This document shows positions 33,460-43,300 of a DNA stretch of 64,000 nt, one piece after another (position 1 is the stretch's first letter; each line of letters begins with the position of its first letter). Below the pieces are notes generated by a model. That model did no database searches, had not been told where the DNA came from, and was given only the letters and a program-made list of their open reading frames with translations. The position numbers and the translations under genes are program-made. This DNA comes from Nonomuraea gerenzanensis (GTDB lineage: Bacteria; Actinomycetota; Actinomycetes; Streptosporangiales; Streptosporangiaceae). The DNA is taken from the NCBI RefSeq assembly GCF_020215645.1, contig NZ_CP084058.1, forward strand, positions 6,262,001 through 6,326,000. The letters run 5' to 3'.

Positions 33460-35184
33460 ATGAACGAGAAGATCTCCCCGGCCGCCGGCTCCGGACTCCT
33501 CGCCCGCCTCGGCGCGGGCGCCGCCGCCACAGTGCTCCTGACCACGGCGCTGGCCGCCGCGACCGGCACGCCCGCCGCCGCCGTGGCCCGCGCCGACATC
33601 GTCGCCGTCGCGCAGGGCCAGCTCGGCAACGCCGGCCGCAACCAGGAGCAGCCGACGGGCAGCGGCTGCAACTACTACACCGGCTATTTCCGGAGCTGGA
33701 AGCCGGCGGGCGGCTGCCCCGCCACGGACGGGGTGCAGTGGCGCAACAGCGACTGGTGCGCCGACTTCGCCAAGTACGTCTGGAAGAACGCCGGGGTGAG
33801 CGACGCCGACGTCGCCGAGGGCGACGGCGGCATCCTCACCGGCTGGGCCAGCTCCTTCAGGGACTACGGCGCCAAGCACGGCACCTGGCACGCGCGCTCG
33901 AGCGGCTACCAGCCCCAGCCCGGCGACGCGATCGTCTTCGACTGGACGCAGAACGGCGAGATCGACCACGTCGGCATCGTGAAGTCGGCGACCGGCACCA
34001 CCGTCCACACCATCGAGGGCAACAGCGGCAACCGCATCAAGGAGAACAGCTACTCACGCACGGACGCCGACATCGTCGGATACTCCGCGCCGGTCGGCGC
34101 CGACTCGGGGACGCCCACCGCCCCGCCCTTCGACGGCAGCGGCGACGGCGACGTGCGGGCCGACTTCAACGGCGACGGCCTCGGGGACGTGGCCGCGTTC
34201 TACGACTACCCGGGCGGACGCACCGGCCTGTTCGTGTGGACCGCCAAGAGCGGCGGCTTCAACACCCCGGCCCTCGTCTGGGACAGCGGCCTGAACAACT
34301 GGGACCAGTGGCGGACCAAACCCGTGGCGGGCGACTTCAACGGCGACGGCCTCGGGGACGTGGCCGCGTTCTACGACTACCCGGGCAGCCGGACGGGCCT
34401 GTTCGTGTGGACCGCCAAGAGCGGCGGCTTCAACACCCCGGCCATGCTGTGGGACAGCGGCGCCGGCAACTGGGACCAGTCCCGCACCAAACCGGTCGCC
34501 GGTGACTTCAACGGCGACGGCCTGACCGACCTCGGCGGCTTCTACGACTACCCGGGCAGCCGCACGGCACTGTGGGTGTGGACGGCGAAGAGCGGCGGCT
34601 TCGACACCCCCGCCCTGCTGTGGGACAGCGGCACGGGCAACTGGGACCAGTCCCGCACCAAGCCGGTCGCGGGCGACTTCAACGGCGACGGCCTCGGCGA
34701 CCTCGGTGCCTTCTACGACTACCCGGGCGGACGCACGGCACTGTGGATCTGGTCCGCCAAGACCGGCGGCTTCAACACCCCCGCCATGCTCTGGGACAGC
34801 GGCGCCGGCAACTGGGACCAGCCCCGCACCAAGCCCGTCACCGGCGACTTCAACGGCGACGGCCTCGGCGACCTCGGCGCCTTCTACGACTACCCCGGCG
34901 GGCGCACCGGCCTGTTCCTGTGGATGGCCAAGAGCGGCGGCTTCAACACCCCCGGCCTCGTCTGGGACAGCGGCGCGGGCAACTGGGAGCAGCCGCGCAC
35001 CAAGCCCGTCACCGGTGACTTCAACGGCGACCGCCTGACCGACCTCGGCGCCTTCTACGACTACCCCGGCGGCCGTACCGCCCTGTGGACCTGGACCGCC
35101 AGGAGCGGCGGCGTCAACAGCCCCGCCATGGTCTGGGACAGCGGCCCGAACAACTGGGACCAGTCCCGCACCAAGCCGGTCTGA
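33460..35184 (+). CDS. Secreted CHAP-domain amidase with six FG-GAP/VCBS repeats
   Basis: The 574-residue protein has a signal peptide (cleavage near AAAVARA). A CHAP cysteine-hydrolase domain follows, with Cys100 in NSDWCADFAKYVW and His170 in GEIDHVGIVKSATG. A short linker leads into six 57-residue repeats from about residue 235 to the end. Each repeat contains DFNGDGLGDV, a DxNxDGxxD calcium-binding loop, and ends in WDSG..NWDQ.RTKPV. CHAP domains cleave peptidoglycan stem peptides; the tail probably forms a beta-propeller that binds wall or surface partners. ATG 33460 is preferred over earlier in-frame starts because it opens the signal peptide and has GGAG upstream. It sits directly ahead of a second gene with the same tail. 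Confidence 0.87.
   Translation: MNEKISPAAGSGLLARLGAGAAATVLLTTALAAATGTPAAAVARADIVAVAQGQLGNAGRNQEQPTGSGCNYYTGYFRSWKPAGGCPATDGVQWRNSDWCADFAKYVWKNAGVSDADVAEGDGGILTGWASSFRDYGAKHGTWHARSSGYQPQPGDAIVFDWTQNGEIDHVGIVKSATGTTVHTIEGNSGNRIKENSYSRTDADIVGYSAPVGADSGTPTAPPFDGSGDGDVRADFNGDGLGDVAAFYDYPGGRTGLFVWTAKSGGFNTPALVWDSGLNNWDQWRTKPVAGDFNGDGLGDVAAFYDYPGSRTGLFVWTAKSGGFNTPAMLWDSGAGNWDQSRTKPVAGDFNGDGLTDLGGFYDYPGSRTALWVWTAKSGGFDTPALLWDSGTGNWDQSRTKPVAGDFNGDGLGDLGAFYDYPGGRTALWIWSAKTGGFNTPAMLWDSGAGNWDQPRTKPVTGDFNGDGLGDLGAFYDYPGGRTGLFLWMAKSGGFNTPGLVWDSGAGNWEQPRTKPVTGDFNGDRLTDLGAFYDYPGGRTALWTWTARSGGVNSPAMVWDSGPNNWDQSRTKPV
34162..35184 (+). repeat. Six 171-bp tandem repeats in the CHAP gene
   Basis: Units begin with GACTTCAACGGCGACGGCCT-like sequence at 34162, 34333, 34504, 34675, 34846 and 35017, exactly 171 bp apart. 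Each encodes one FG-GAP unit. DNA similarity between units and with the neighbouring gene is high enough to suggest recent duplication or gene conversion. Confidence 0.9.
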
Positions 35185-35213
35185 TCAGACCTCACCCCCT
35201 CCTGGAGCCCATC

Positions 35214-36956
35214 ATGAGAATCACCGACCTCAGCCGCCTCCTGACCGTCTCAGCCGCCCTGGCAGCGGGCCTGCTCGCCGCCGGCGCCGTCCCGGCCGCG
35301 GCCGTGGAGCCCACTCCCGCCCCCTCCTCCACCGCCGTCCCCGGCCCGGCGGGCCGGCCGGTGCCGAAGGAGCTCGCCGCCACCCTGGCTCACACGGCGT
35401 GCGTGCCCGGCGGCCCGACCAGCGGCGACACGGCGATCGCCGACCAGGTCCGGCCGCAGATGAACGGCCCGCGACTGGGCCGCAGCGTGAACGCCTACAA
35501 CGTCTCCTGCGCCCGGATCATCACGGCCACGACGAAGGGCCGCGGGCTGGACAAGCGGGCGGCGGTGATCGCCGTCACCACCGCCATCACCGAGAGCACC
35601 CTGCACAACTACACGGTGGCCGTGGACCACGACAGCCTGGGCCTGTTCCAGCAGCGCCCGTCGCAGGGCTGGGGCACGCCCGCCCAGCTGATCGACCCGG
35701 TGTACGCCACCAACGCCTTCCTCAACGCCATGCTGCGCAAGTATCCGAACAACTCGTGGATGAGCGGGGACATCGGCGCCATCTGCCAGAAGGTGCAGGT
35801 GTCGGCCGTCCCTGACGCCTACGCCAAGGAGGTCCACGACGCCCAGCTGCTCGTGGACGCCCTGTGGACCACGGGGACGACCCCGCCGGCCGACCCACCG
35901 TCGGGTGCCTCGGAGTTACGGGACGACTTCAACGGCGACGGCCTGGCGGACGTGGGCGCGTTCTACGACTACCCGGGCAGCCGCACGGCGCTGTGGGTGT
36001 GGACGGCGAAGAGCGGCGGCGGCTTCCACGCCCCCGCCCTGCTCTGGGACAGCGGCACGGGCAACTGGGACCAGTCCCGCACCAGGCCCGTCGGCGGCGA
36101 CTTCAACGGCGACGGCCTGGCGGACATCGGCGCCTTCTACGACTACCCGGGCGGGCGCACGGGCCTGTTCGTGTGGACCGCCAGGAGCGGCGGCTTCAAC
36201 AACCCGGCCCTGCTCTGGGACAGCGGCGCCGGCAACTGGGACCAGCCCCGCACCAAGCCCGTCGCCGGCGACTTCAACGGCGACGGCCTGACCGACGTCG
36301 GCGGCTTCTACGACTACCCGGGCAGCCGCACGGCACTGTGGGTCTGGTCCGCCAAGACGGGCGGCGGCTTCAACAGCCCCGCCCTGCTCTGGGACAGCGG
36401 CACGGGCAACTGGGACCAGTCCCGCACCAAGCCGGTCGCCGGCGACTTCAACGGCGACGGCCTGACCGACGTCGGCGGCTTCTACGACTACCCCGGCGGG
36501 CGCACCGGCCTGTGGATCTGGACGGCCAGGAGCGGCGGTTTCGACAATCCGGCCCTGCTGTGGGACAGCGGCACGGGCAACTGGGACCAGTGGCGCACCA
36601 AGCCGGTCGCGGGCGACTTCAACGGCGACGGCCTGACCGACGTCGGCGGCTTCTACGACTACCCGGGCAGCCGCACGGCACTGTGGGTCTGGTCCGCCAA
36701 GACGGGCGGCGGCTTCAACAGCCCCGCCCTGCTCTGGGACAGCGGCGCGGGCAACTGGGAGCAGCCGCGCACCAAGCCCGTCACCGGTGACTTCAACGGC
36801 GACGACCGCACCGACGTCGGTGCCTTCTACGACTATCCCGGTGGCCGCACCGCCCTGTTCACCTGGACCGCCAGGAGCGGCGGCTTCGACAACCCGGTCA
36901 ACCTGTGGGACTCGGGCCCGAACAACTGGGACCAGTCCCGTACCAAACCGATCTGA
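35214..36956 (+). CDS. Secreted lysozyme/transglycosylase-like protein with six FG-GAP repeats
   Basis: The 580-residue protein has a signal peptide ending near PAAAV, then a helical N-terminal domain. It carries VIAVTTAITESTLHN with Glu in the position of a lysozyme-fold catalytic residue, and DSLGLFQQRPSQGWGTPAQL, a motif common in actinomycete peptidoglycan-hydrolase N-domains. From about residue 238 the protein has six FG-GAP repeats nearly identical to those of the preceding CHAP protein. A glycosidase-type and an amidase-type wall enzyme with the same tail suggests the two act at the same site. The start follows CTCCTGGAGCCC, and only 29 bases separate it from the CHAP stop, so the genes form an operon. 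A strong hairpin follows. Confidence 0.84.
   Translation: MRITDLSRLLTVSAALAAGLLAAGAVPAAAVEPTPAPSSTAVPGPAGRPVPKELAATLAHTACVPGGPTSGDTAIADQVRPQMNGPRLGRSVNAYNVSCARIITATTKGRGLDKRAAVIAVTTAITESTLHNYTVAVDHDSLGLFQQRPSQGWGTPAQLIDPVYATNAFLNAMLRKYPNNSWMSGDIGAICQKVQVSAVPDAYAKEVHDAQLLVDALWTTGTTPPADPPSGASELRDDFNGDGLADVGAFYDYPGSRTALWVWTAKSGGGFHAPALLWDSGTGNWDQSRTRPVGGDFNGDGLADIGAFYDYPGGRTGLFVWTARSGGFNNPALLWDSGAGNWDQPRTKPVAGDFNGDGLTDVGGFYDYPGSRTALWVWSAKTGGGFNSPALLWDSGTGNWDQSRTKPVAGDFNGDGLTDVGGFYDYPGGRTGLWIWTARSGGFDNPALLWDSGTGNWDQWRTKPVAGDFNGDGLTDVGGFYDYPGSRTALWVWSAKTGGGFNSPALLWDSGAGNWEQPRTKPVTGDFNGDDRTDVGAFYDYPGGRTALFTWTARSGGFDNPVNLWDSGPNNWDQSRTKPI
35925..36956 (+). repeat. Six FG-GAP repeats with alternating 174/171-bp period
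   Basis: Units start at 35925, 36099, 36270, 36444, 36615 and 36789, so periods alternate 174, 171, 174, 171, 174. The extra codon is one glycine (SGGGF against SGGF). The real duplication unit is therefore a 345-bp dimer. Confidence 0.88.
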
Positions 36957-36970
36957 CCCGCCACTCCCCC

Positions 36971-37005
36971 GGGCCGCCGCACGATCATCGATCGTGCGGC
37001 GGCCC
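36971..37005 (+). terminator. Strong hairpin terminator after the FG-GAP operon
   Basis: A 16-bp perfect stem (36971-36986 with 36990-37005) has a 3-base loop and no U-tract. It lies 14 bases after the stop codon. Confidence 0.85.
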
Positions 37006-37100
37006 GCGTGCGTGCCAGGCGCCGCAGTGGCATCAACCGGCCGCGGTACGGCGCCGCGCGCGTACCGCACGGGTTGTAGCGGCGGTCATCCGGACGAGTG

Positions 37101-38375
37101 ATGAGTGACGTGGCCGGTCGCGGCTACCATGCGCTGATGCGCGCAAAGGTGTTGTCGTCTCTGCGACGGCTCGCCGTGATGAACCCCTTCCTCACCGATC
37201 TGCTGTTCAGTGTCGTGGTCGCCGGCGTCACCCTGGCGTTCGGCGTCGTCCTGGGCGACGGCTCGGCCGATCCGGGCCACGCGCGCCGCCCGATGGATCC
37301 GGCCGGCGTGGTGTTGACGCTGGTCGCCGACCTGGCGCTGGCGTGGCGGCGGCGTGCCCCGGTCACCGTGCTGGTGATCTCCTGCGCCGCCGTGATCGTC
37401 TTCCACGCGGCCGGGTACGACGCCCGGCTCAACGGGGTGGCGCCGCTGCTGGCGCTCTACACCGTGGCGGCCGGGCGAGCGCCCGCCGTGTCCGTCCCGT
37501 GTGTGCTCGGCCCGCTCGCCTCCTCATGGCATGCGGCGTTCCTCGGCCCGGCGGAGTTCCGCTGGCCGAACCTCGCGCAGACGGGCGTCATGGTGGCCGT
37601 CGCGTGGACGTTCGGCAACAGCACCAGGCTCCTGGTCGAGCGGAACAACAGGCTCGCCGGTCTCAGCGAGCGGCTGCGCCACGAGCAGGAGGACAGGGCG
37701 CGGCGCGCGGTCACCGAGGAGCGGATGCGCATCGCCCGCGAGCTGCACGACGTGGTGGCCCACCACATGTCGGTGATCGTGATCCAGGCCGGGCTCGCCC
37801 GGTACGTCCTCGGCTCCGACCCGGCCACCGCGCGTGGCGCGCTCACCACCATCGCCGACACCGGCAGCGAGGCGATGGGCGAGATGCGGCGCCTGCTGTC
37901 CATCCTGCGCATCGACCTCGACGACGACACCGACGGCTACGACCCCGCACCCGGCCTGCAGCGGCTCGACCAGCTCGTGGAGCGGCTGCGCTCGGCGGGC
38001 CTGCCGGTCGAGGTGTCGGTCACCGGCACGGTACGCGCGCTGCCGTCCGGGATAGACCTGTGCGCGTACCGCGTCGTCCAGGAGTGCCTGACCAACGTGC
38101 TCCGGCACGCGGGCCCCGCCACGGCGCGGGTGTTCCTCCACTACGGCGTCGAGCTGGAGTTACGCGTCACCGACGACGGGCGCGGAGCGGCGGCCGCCTC
38201 TCATGAGGACGGCCACGGCTTGATCGTCATGCGCGAACGCGTCAAGCTCTACAAGGGAACGGTCACGGCCGGGCCGAAGCCGTCAGGCGGGTTCGAGGTC
38301 GTGGTCACCCTGCCCCTGTCGTCCGCCCACCCGGACGATCACCCCCCTCGGACACACGGTAAGCCCAAAACATGA
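37101..38375 (+). CDS. NarL-type membrane sensor histidine kinase
   Basis: The 424-residue protein has about five hydrophobic segments in residues 28-175. A HisKA_3 domain follows with the phospho-His in RIARELHDVVAHHMSVIVIQ, then an HATPase_c domain (RVVQECLTNVLRHAG, VTDDGRG, HGLIVMRERV). There is no large extracytoplasmic domain, so it probably senses in or at the membrane. The response regulator gene overlaps its stop by four bases (ATGA), a cognate pair. The start is uncertain: ATG 37101 follows a weak GGACGAG, and ATG 37137 (MRAKVLSSLRRL) is an alternative. Confidence 0.88.
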   Translation: MSDVAGRGYHALMRAKVLSSLRRLAVMNPFLTDLLFSVVVAGVTLAFGVVLGDGSADPGHARRPMDPAGVVLTLVADLALAWRRRAPVTVLVISCAAVIVFHAAGYDARLNGVAPLLALYTVAAGRAPAVSVPCVLGPLASSWHAAFLGPAEFRWPNLAQTGVMVAVAWTFGNSTRLLVERNNRLAGLSERLRHEQEDRARRAVTEERMRIARELHDVVAHHMSVIVIQAGLARYVLGSDPATARGALTTIADTGSEAMGEMRRLLSILRIDLDDDTDGYDPAPGLQRLDQLVERLRSAGLPVEVSVTGTVRALPSGIDLCAYRVVQECLTNVLRHAGPATARVFLHYGVELELRVTDDGRGAAAASHEDGHGLIVMRERVKLYKGTVTAGPKPSGGFEVVVTLPLSSAHPDDHPPRTHGKPKT

Positions 38376-39055
38376 TCAAGGTACTCGTGGTCGACGACCA
38401 GATTCTCGTCCGCGCAGGTCTGGCGGCGCTGCTGCGCGCGGCGCCCGGCCTCGACGTCGTCGGAGAGGCGGCGACCGGTGAGGAGGCCATCGACCAGGCG
38501 GCCGCCGCCCGGCCCGACATCATCCTCATGGACATCAGGATGCCGGGCATGAACGGCGTGACCGCGACCGAGCACATCCTGGCCGCGCAGCTCGACCCGC
38601 GGCCCCGCGTGCTCATCCTGACCACCTTCGACCTGGACAAGTACGTCTACCACGCGCTGCGCATCGGCGCCTCGGGGTTCCTGCTCAAGGACACCCCGCC
38701 GGAGCGGCTCATCGCCGCCGTGCACACCGTCGCCGCGGGTGACATGCTCTTCGCCCCCAGCGTCACCCGGCGCCTGATCGAGGCCTACACCAGCCGGACG
38801 GACCCGCCGGGCGCCCCGCGCTCACCCGCGCTGCACGCGCTCACCGCCCGCGAGGTCGAGGTGCTCAAACTGGTCGGGCGGGCGCTGTCGAACGCCGAGA
38901 TCGCCACCCGGCTGCGCGTCAGCGAGGCCACCGTGAAGACCCATCTCAACCGGACGATGACGAAGCTGAACCTCTCCAGCCGCGCCCAGATCGTGGCGCT
39001 GGCGTACGAGTCCGGCCTCATCGTCCCCGGCCGGGAGAACTCGGCACCCAGCTGA
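38372..39055 (+). CDS. NarL/LuxR-family response regulator
   Basis: The 227-residue protein has a receiver domain with acidic Asp8/Asp9, phospho-acceptor Asp54 (IILMDIRMPGMNG), Thr84 and Lys106. A LuxR-type helix-turn-helix follows at about residues 155-215 (LTAREVEVLKLVGRALSNAEIA then VSEATVKTHLNR, split). It is translationally coupled to the kinase before it and followed by a second kinase of the same type, which may also signal to it. The target genes are not visible. Confidence 0.93.
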   Translation: MIKVLVVDDQILVRAGLAALLRAAPGLDVVGEAATGEEAIDQAAAARPDIILMDIRMPGMNGVTATEHILAAQLDPRPRVLILTTFDLDKYVYHALRIGASGFLLKDTPPERLIAAVHTVAAGDMLFAPSVTRRLIEAYTSRTDPPGAPRSPALHALTAREVEVLKLVGRALSNAEIATRLRVSEATVKTHLNRTMTKLNLSSRAQIVALAYESGLIVPGRENSAPS

Positions 39056-39073
39056 GACGATCTTCGGCTGGCG

Positions 39074-39092
39074 CGGCCGGGCGTCCCGGCCG
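39074..39092 (+). terminator. Short hairpin between response regulator and second kinase
   Basis: CGGCCGGG (39074-39081) pairs with CCCGGCCG (39085-39092) over a 3-base loop. It may attenuate or end transcription between the regulator gene and the next kinase gene. Confidence 0.55.
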
Positions 39093-39104
39093 TAGCGTTC
39101 GACC

Positions 39105-40289
39105 ATGATCCGGCGAGCCATGGACTGGTGGAGCGAGCACCCTCAGCTCGCCGACGCGCTGCTGGCAGCGGCGGCCTGCACGTTCCTGCTGGTGGAGGTG
39201 CCCTACAGCGAGCACACCATCGTCACGCCGGGCCGGTTGCCGGTGACGTTCTGGGGCGACCTGGTGGCCTACGCGAGCCTCGCCCTGCGGCGCAGGTACC
39301 CGGCCGGGGTGCTGGCGCTGGTGTGGGCGCTGTGGTTCGCCGGCGGCCGGTGGGACATCTGGGCGGAGTGGAACGCCGCCTGGTCGGAGCTGAGCACGCC
39401 GACCGCGCTCATGCTGGCGCTCTACACCGGGGCCCGGTGGACGTCCTCGGGCTGGTCGGCCGTCTTCCTCGCGGGCACGCTGCTGCCCGCGCTGGTCACG
39501 GTCGCGCGGACGTGGGCGGGGCCGGTGTCCCCCGCCCCTCCCGACGACCTGTACGTGGTGTCGTTCGTGACCTGCGCGGCGGCCTGGGTGCTGGGCAGGC
39601 TGCGGCGTTCGGAGGCCGAGGCGGTGGCGCGCGCGGCGGCCCGCGCCGAGGAGAGCAAGGCCCAGGCGGCGCTGACGGAGCAGCGCATCCGCATCGCCCG
39701 CGAGCTGCACGACATCGTGGCGCACAACGTGAGCGCGATGGTGATCCAGTCGTCGAGCGCGAGCGTCGCGCTGCTCAACGACGACAGGACCGCGGCGGGC
39801 GCGGCCGTCGAGGCGATCGGGCACGTGGGCCGTACCGCGCTGGCCGAGCTGCGGCTACTGCTCGGCGTGCTGCGGGAGGGCCCGTCGATGCCGCAGCCGG
39901 GCATCGAGGCGATCGGCGAGATGACCGAGTGGCTGCCCCTCGACGTGCGATTACGCGTGGAGGGCGCGGCTCGCCAGGTGCCGCCCGAGGTGGGGCAGGC
40001 GGCGTACCGGATCGTGCAGGAGGCGCTGACGAACACGCTCAAGCACGCGGAGAAGGACGCCACCGCCGAGGTGGTGCTGCGTTACGCGGCGGACGGGCTG
40101 CGCCTGGAGGTCACCGACGACGGCAACGCGAGCGGGGAGCGCGGGTGGGCCGGTCCGAGCGGGTTCGGCCTGATCGGGATCCACGAGCGGGCCGAGGCGC
40201 TCGGTGGCACGGCGAGCGGGGCGCCGCTGCCGGGGGGCGGGTTCCGGGTGGAGGTGCTGCTGCCGTGGGGAGGAGCGCCCGGGCGGTGA
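39105..40289 (+). CDS. Second NarL-type sensor histidine kinase without its own regulator
   Basis: The 394-residue protein has four to five membrane segments (residues 15-165), a HisKA_3 domain with the phospho-His in RIARELHDIVAHNVSAMVIQ, and an HATPase_c domain (RIVQEALTNTLKHAEK, VTDDGNASG, GLIGIHERAE). It resembles the kinase 1.7 kb upstream in plan but not closely in the sensor part. No response regulator follows; the next gene is convergent. It may share the upstream LuxR-type regulator. The ATG lies 49 bases after the regulator stop, with a short hairpin between. Confidence 0.88.
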   Translation: MIRRAMDWWSEHPQLADALLAAAACTFLLVEVPYSEHTIVTPGRLPVTFWGDLVAYASLALRRRYPAGVLALVWALWFAGGRWDIWAEWNAAWSELSTPTALMLALYTGARWTSSGWSAVFLAGTLLPALVTVARTWAGPVSPAPPDDLYVVSFVTCAAAWVLGRLRRSEAEAVARAAARAEESKAQAALTEQRIRIARELHDIVAHNVSAMVIQSSSASVALLNDDRTAAGAAVEAIGHVGRTALAELRLLLGVLREGPSMPQPGIEAIGEMTEWLPLDVRLRVEGAARQVPPEVGQAAYRIVQEALTNTLKHAEKDATAEVVLRYAADGLRLEVTDDGNASGERGWAGPSGFGLIGIHERAEALGGTASGAPLPGGGFRVEVLLPWGGAPGR

Positions 40290-40302
40290 ACCGCCCGGGC
40301 GC
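40275..40302. terminator. Bidirectional hairpin at the kinase/RHS junction
   Basis: A 13-bp perfect stem (40275-40287 with 40290-40302) encloses two bases and includes the kinase TGA. It lies between convergent genes and should stop transcription from both sides. Confidence 0.85.
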
Positions 40303-40308
40303 CCGTGC

Positions 40309-43300
40309 TCAGCCTCCTGGGTGGTAGGACTCCCAGACGAAGCCGCGCATCTTCTCCTGGAACCAGCTCACCGGGTTGCGCAGCCGCTTGGACACCGTCC
40401 TGCCCCGTTCGGCGGTGATGCCCACGGGGGGCTTGCCTTGGGTGGCGTGGTGCAGGCTGTGCGACACGCCGTAGGTGACGTCGGCGCCGCCGCCCTTGAG
40501 GTTGCCGTCGCTGTCGGTGACCGCGTAGCCGCCGCCACCCCAGCCCTTCTTGGACTCGTACTCGCCTCCGTAGTACGCGTCCCAGGTGCCCGGCTTGGTC
40601 GCCAGGCCCTCGATGGTCGTGTGCTTGTAGAACAGGCCGCCGCTGGCCTCGGCGCCGATCGAGGTGGACAGGCCGGTCTTGTAAGTGCCGGCCAGGCCGA
40701 TGCCCTTCCGGTCCACGACCACGCACGCCTCCACGCTGAACGACGCGGTCAGCTTGATCCCGAGCCCGCCGCACAGGCCGAACGTGCCCTTCTTCGGCTT
40801 GGCCGGCGCCGGTGGCTTGGCGGGCTCCGCCGGTGCCTGAGGGGTCAGGTCCGGGATGCCGGGCTGCCGCAGCCGCGGCCTGTGCCCCGGCACGACCGGC
40901 CCCGGTATGAAGGCCGGCTGGCGGGCGGCGACGTACCAGTTGCTGACCGCCAGGTAGAAGCGATGGGTGAAGATGTTCAGATACACGTGCACCAGGTACA
41001 GGTTCTGCCGCATGAGGTAGTTGTAGTTGCCGTACCGCACCCAGAACTGCCGGTACCCGAGCAGGTAGACGTTGACGTACGGGAACCGCCCGTCCGGGTC
41101 CGACATGGTCGTCGGGTTGTTGTCGGCGTAGTTGTAGCCGTTCATCTGCTGCGACCGGCCCATCTCGATCTCCGGGTCGACGGAGATGAACCGCCCGGTG
41201 TTCGGGTCGTAGCCGCGCGCCCCGAGCGTCGTCAGGTCGGTGGTGGAGTCCACCACGCCGCCGACGAAGCCCTTCTCGTTGCCGGCCGGCCACTCGCCCT
41301 TGCTCGCCCTGAGCTGGCCGAACGGGGTGTAGCGGCGCCGGCTGACCGAGCCGTCGCCCGCGTCGATGGCCAGCTCGGCGGTGCCGTGGTGGTCGTTGAC
41401 GAGGAACGTGACGCCCTGGGCGGTGCGCATGGCGTTGCGGTGGTAGCGCACGGCCTTGGCCGCGCTCTGGCCCTTGGCCAGCCGCACCTCCATGTCGGGC
41501 AGGTAGAGGGTGGTGCCCGCCGGGTCGCGGCGCAGCAGCCGGTCGCCGTCGGCGGTGTAGAGGAAGGTGGTCTCCCCCTTCTTGTCGTCGACGACCTTCA
41601 CCAGCTCACCCTCGGCGTCCCAGTGCAGCGTCTGGCTGCCTGAGGAGGTCATGCGCTCGGTGGTGTTGCCGATCGGGTCGTAGCCGTAGGACTCGGAGCT
41701 GCCGTTCACGTCGGCGAGCTGGTGTCCGCGGTACTTCGGGTCCACGCCGGGGTTGCCCGCGTAGCGGTAGCCGCGCGTGGCGCTCTGCGCGCCGCCGGAG
41801 GGCCCGGCGCCGTAGTGCGTCTCCCCGGTCCTGTTGCCGGCGTCGTCGTAGGTGTAGTTCACCCGGTACGGCGCCGGCCCGCCGATCGTGGCCTGGCCCG
41901 GGTCGGCCGCGCACGTGGCGCCCTCCTGGGTCCAGGCGTCCACCAGCCGCTGCAGGTCGTCATAGCGGAAGCACTGGTTGTCCACCCCGTCCCTGGAGGT
42001 GTCCACGGCCTGCAGCAGGTTGCCGGAGTCGGTGTAGCGGTACTCCACGCTGCGGTCGGTCCCGGCCGTGCCGGCGTGCGCGGTGGTGGCCTTGCGCAGC
42101 CGCTGCGTGCCGTGCTCGTAGGTGAAGGTCTGGTCCACCTGCTTGCCGCCGGCGCCGGTGGAGAGCCGCTGGCCGATCTGCTTGCCGGTCTTGGTGTAGT
42201 CGACGCCGACGAGGTAGGTCGACAGGTTCGAGCCGGCCGCGACCAGCCGGCCCAGGTCGTCGTAGGTGAAGGCGGTGTTCTCGGCCGGCAGGTCGCCGGC
42301 GGCCGGGCTGCTCGTGGCCTTGACGCTGCCGTCGAGGTTGTAGGCGGTGTCGAAGACGTAGCCGCCGGCGGGGGCCAGCGCGCCCTCGCTGCCCGGCAGC
42401 AGGATGCGCTTGCGCGTGGGCCGGTTCAGGTTGTCGTAGACGTCGACCTGGGTGGTGTACCTGGCCGTCCCCACGATGCGGGTGGCGCTGGTGAGCTGGC
42501 CCTTGCGCACGGTGTCGTAGACCCATTCGGCGACCTTGACGCCGGGGCTCGCCGCCGTGGCGTCGTACAGGCCGGTCCTGCGGCCGATGCCGTCGTAGGT
42601 GACCGACAGCTTCTTGCCGCGGGCGTCCTCGGTGGAGACGAGCTGGTCCACGTCGTTGTAGGTGAACCTGGTGACGCCCTTGTCCGGGTCGGACGTCTGG
42701 ATCTTGCGGCCACGCAGGTCGTAGGTGGTGGTCCAGACGTGGTTGCCCGGCCCGGTGACCGAGGACTCCAGGCCGCGGTGGTCGTAGCGGAAGGTGGTGG
42801 TGAGGTAGCCGCCGGCCCGGTGCTCGCGCACCTCGGTCCTGCGGCCGTGGGCGTCGGTGTAGGTGGTGACGGGCGTGCCGCCCGCCGGTGGGGTCACCCT
42901 GGTCCAGTCGCCGCCGTACTCGTAGCGGGTGCGCCACCTCTCCTGCGCGTCGCTGCTGCCCACCAGCAGCCGGTCGGCCGTCTGGCGGCCCTGGCCGTCG
43001 TACTCGTGGACGTGCTGGGTCTCGATCTTGCCCGGGTCCGCCACGCCGAAAACCTCGGGCCGCGGGTCGCCGTCGGCGTAGTAGCTCTCGTAGGTGCGGT
43101 CCACCTGGCCGGCCGCGTTGTAGAAGGTGTCGGAGATCAGCCGTCCCTTGGTGGTGCCGTCGCGGCCCGCCGCCTGGACCTGCCGCTGCCGCAGCCAGCC
43201 GTCGTAGAGCGTGTACGACTGTTCCTGGCCGCCTTCCGCGGTGAGGGCCTTGGCGGAGACGGCCACGACCGCGTTGGCCCGGAAGAGGTAGTCGTACTCC

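Noticed and set aside
34162..36956. CRISPR-like repeat array
   Set aside because: Repeats are 171-174 bp, directly in frame, and encode FG-GAP units; there are no spacers.
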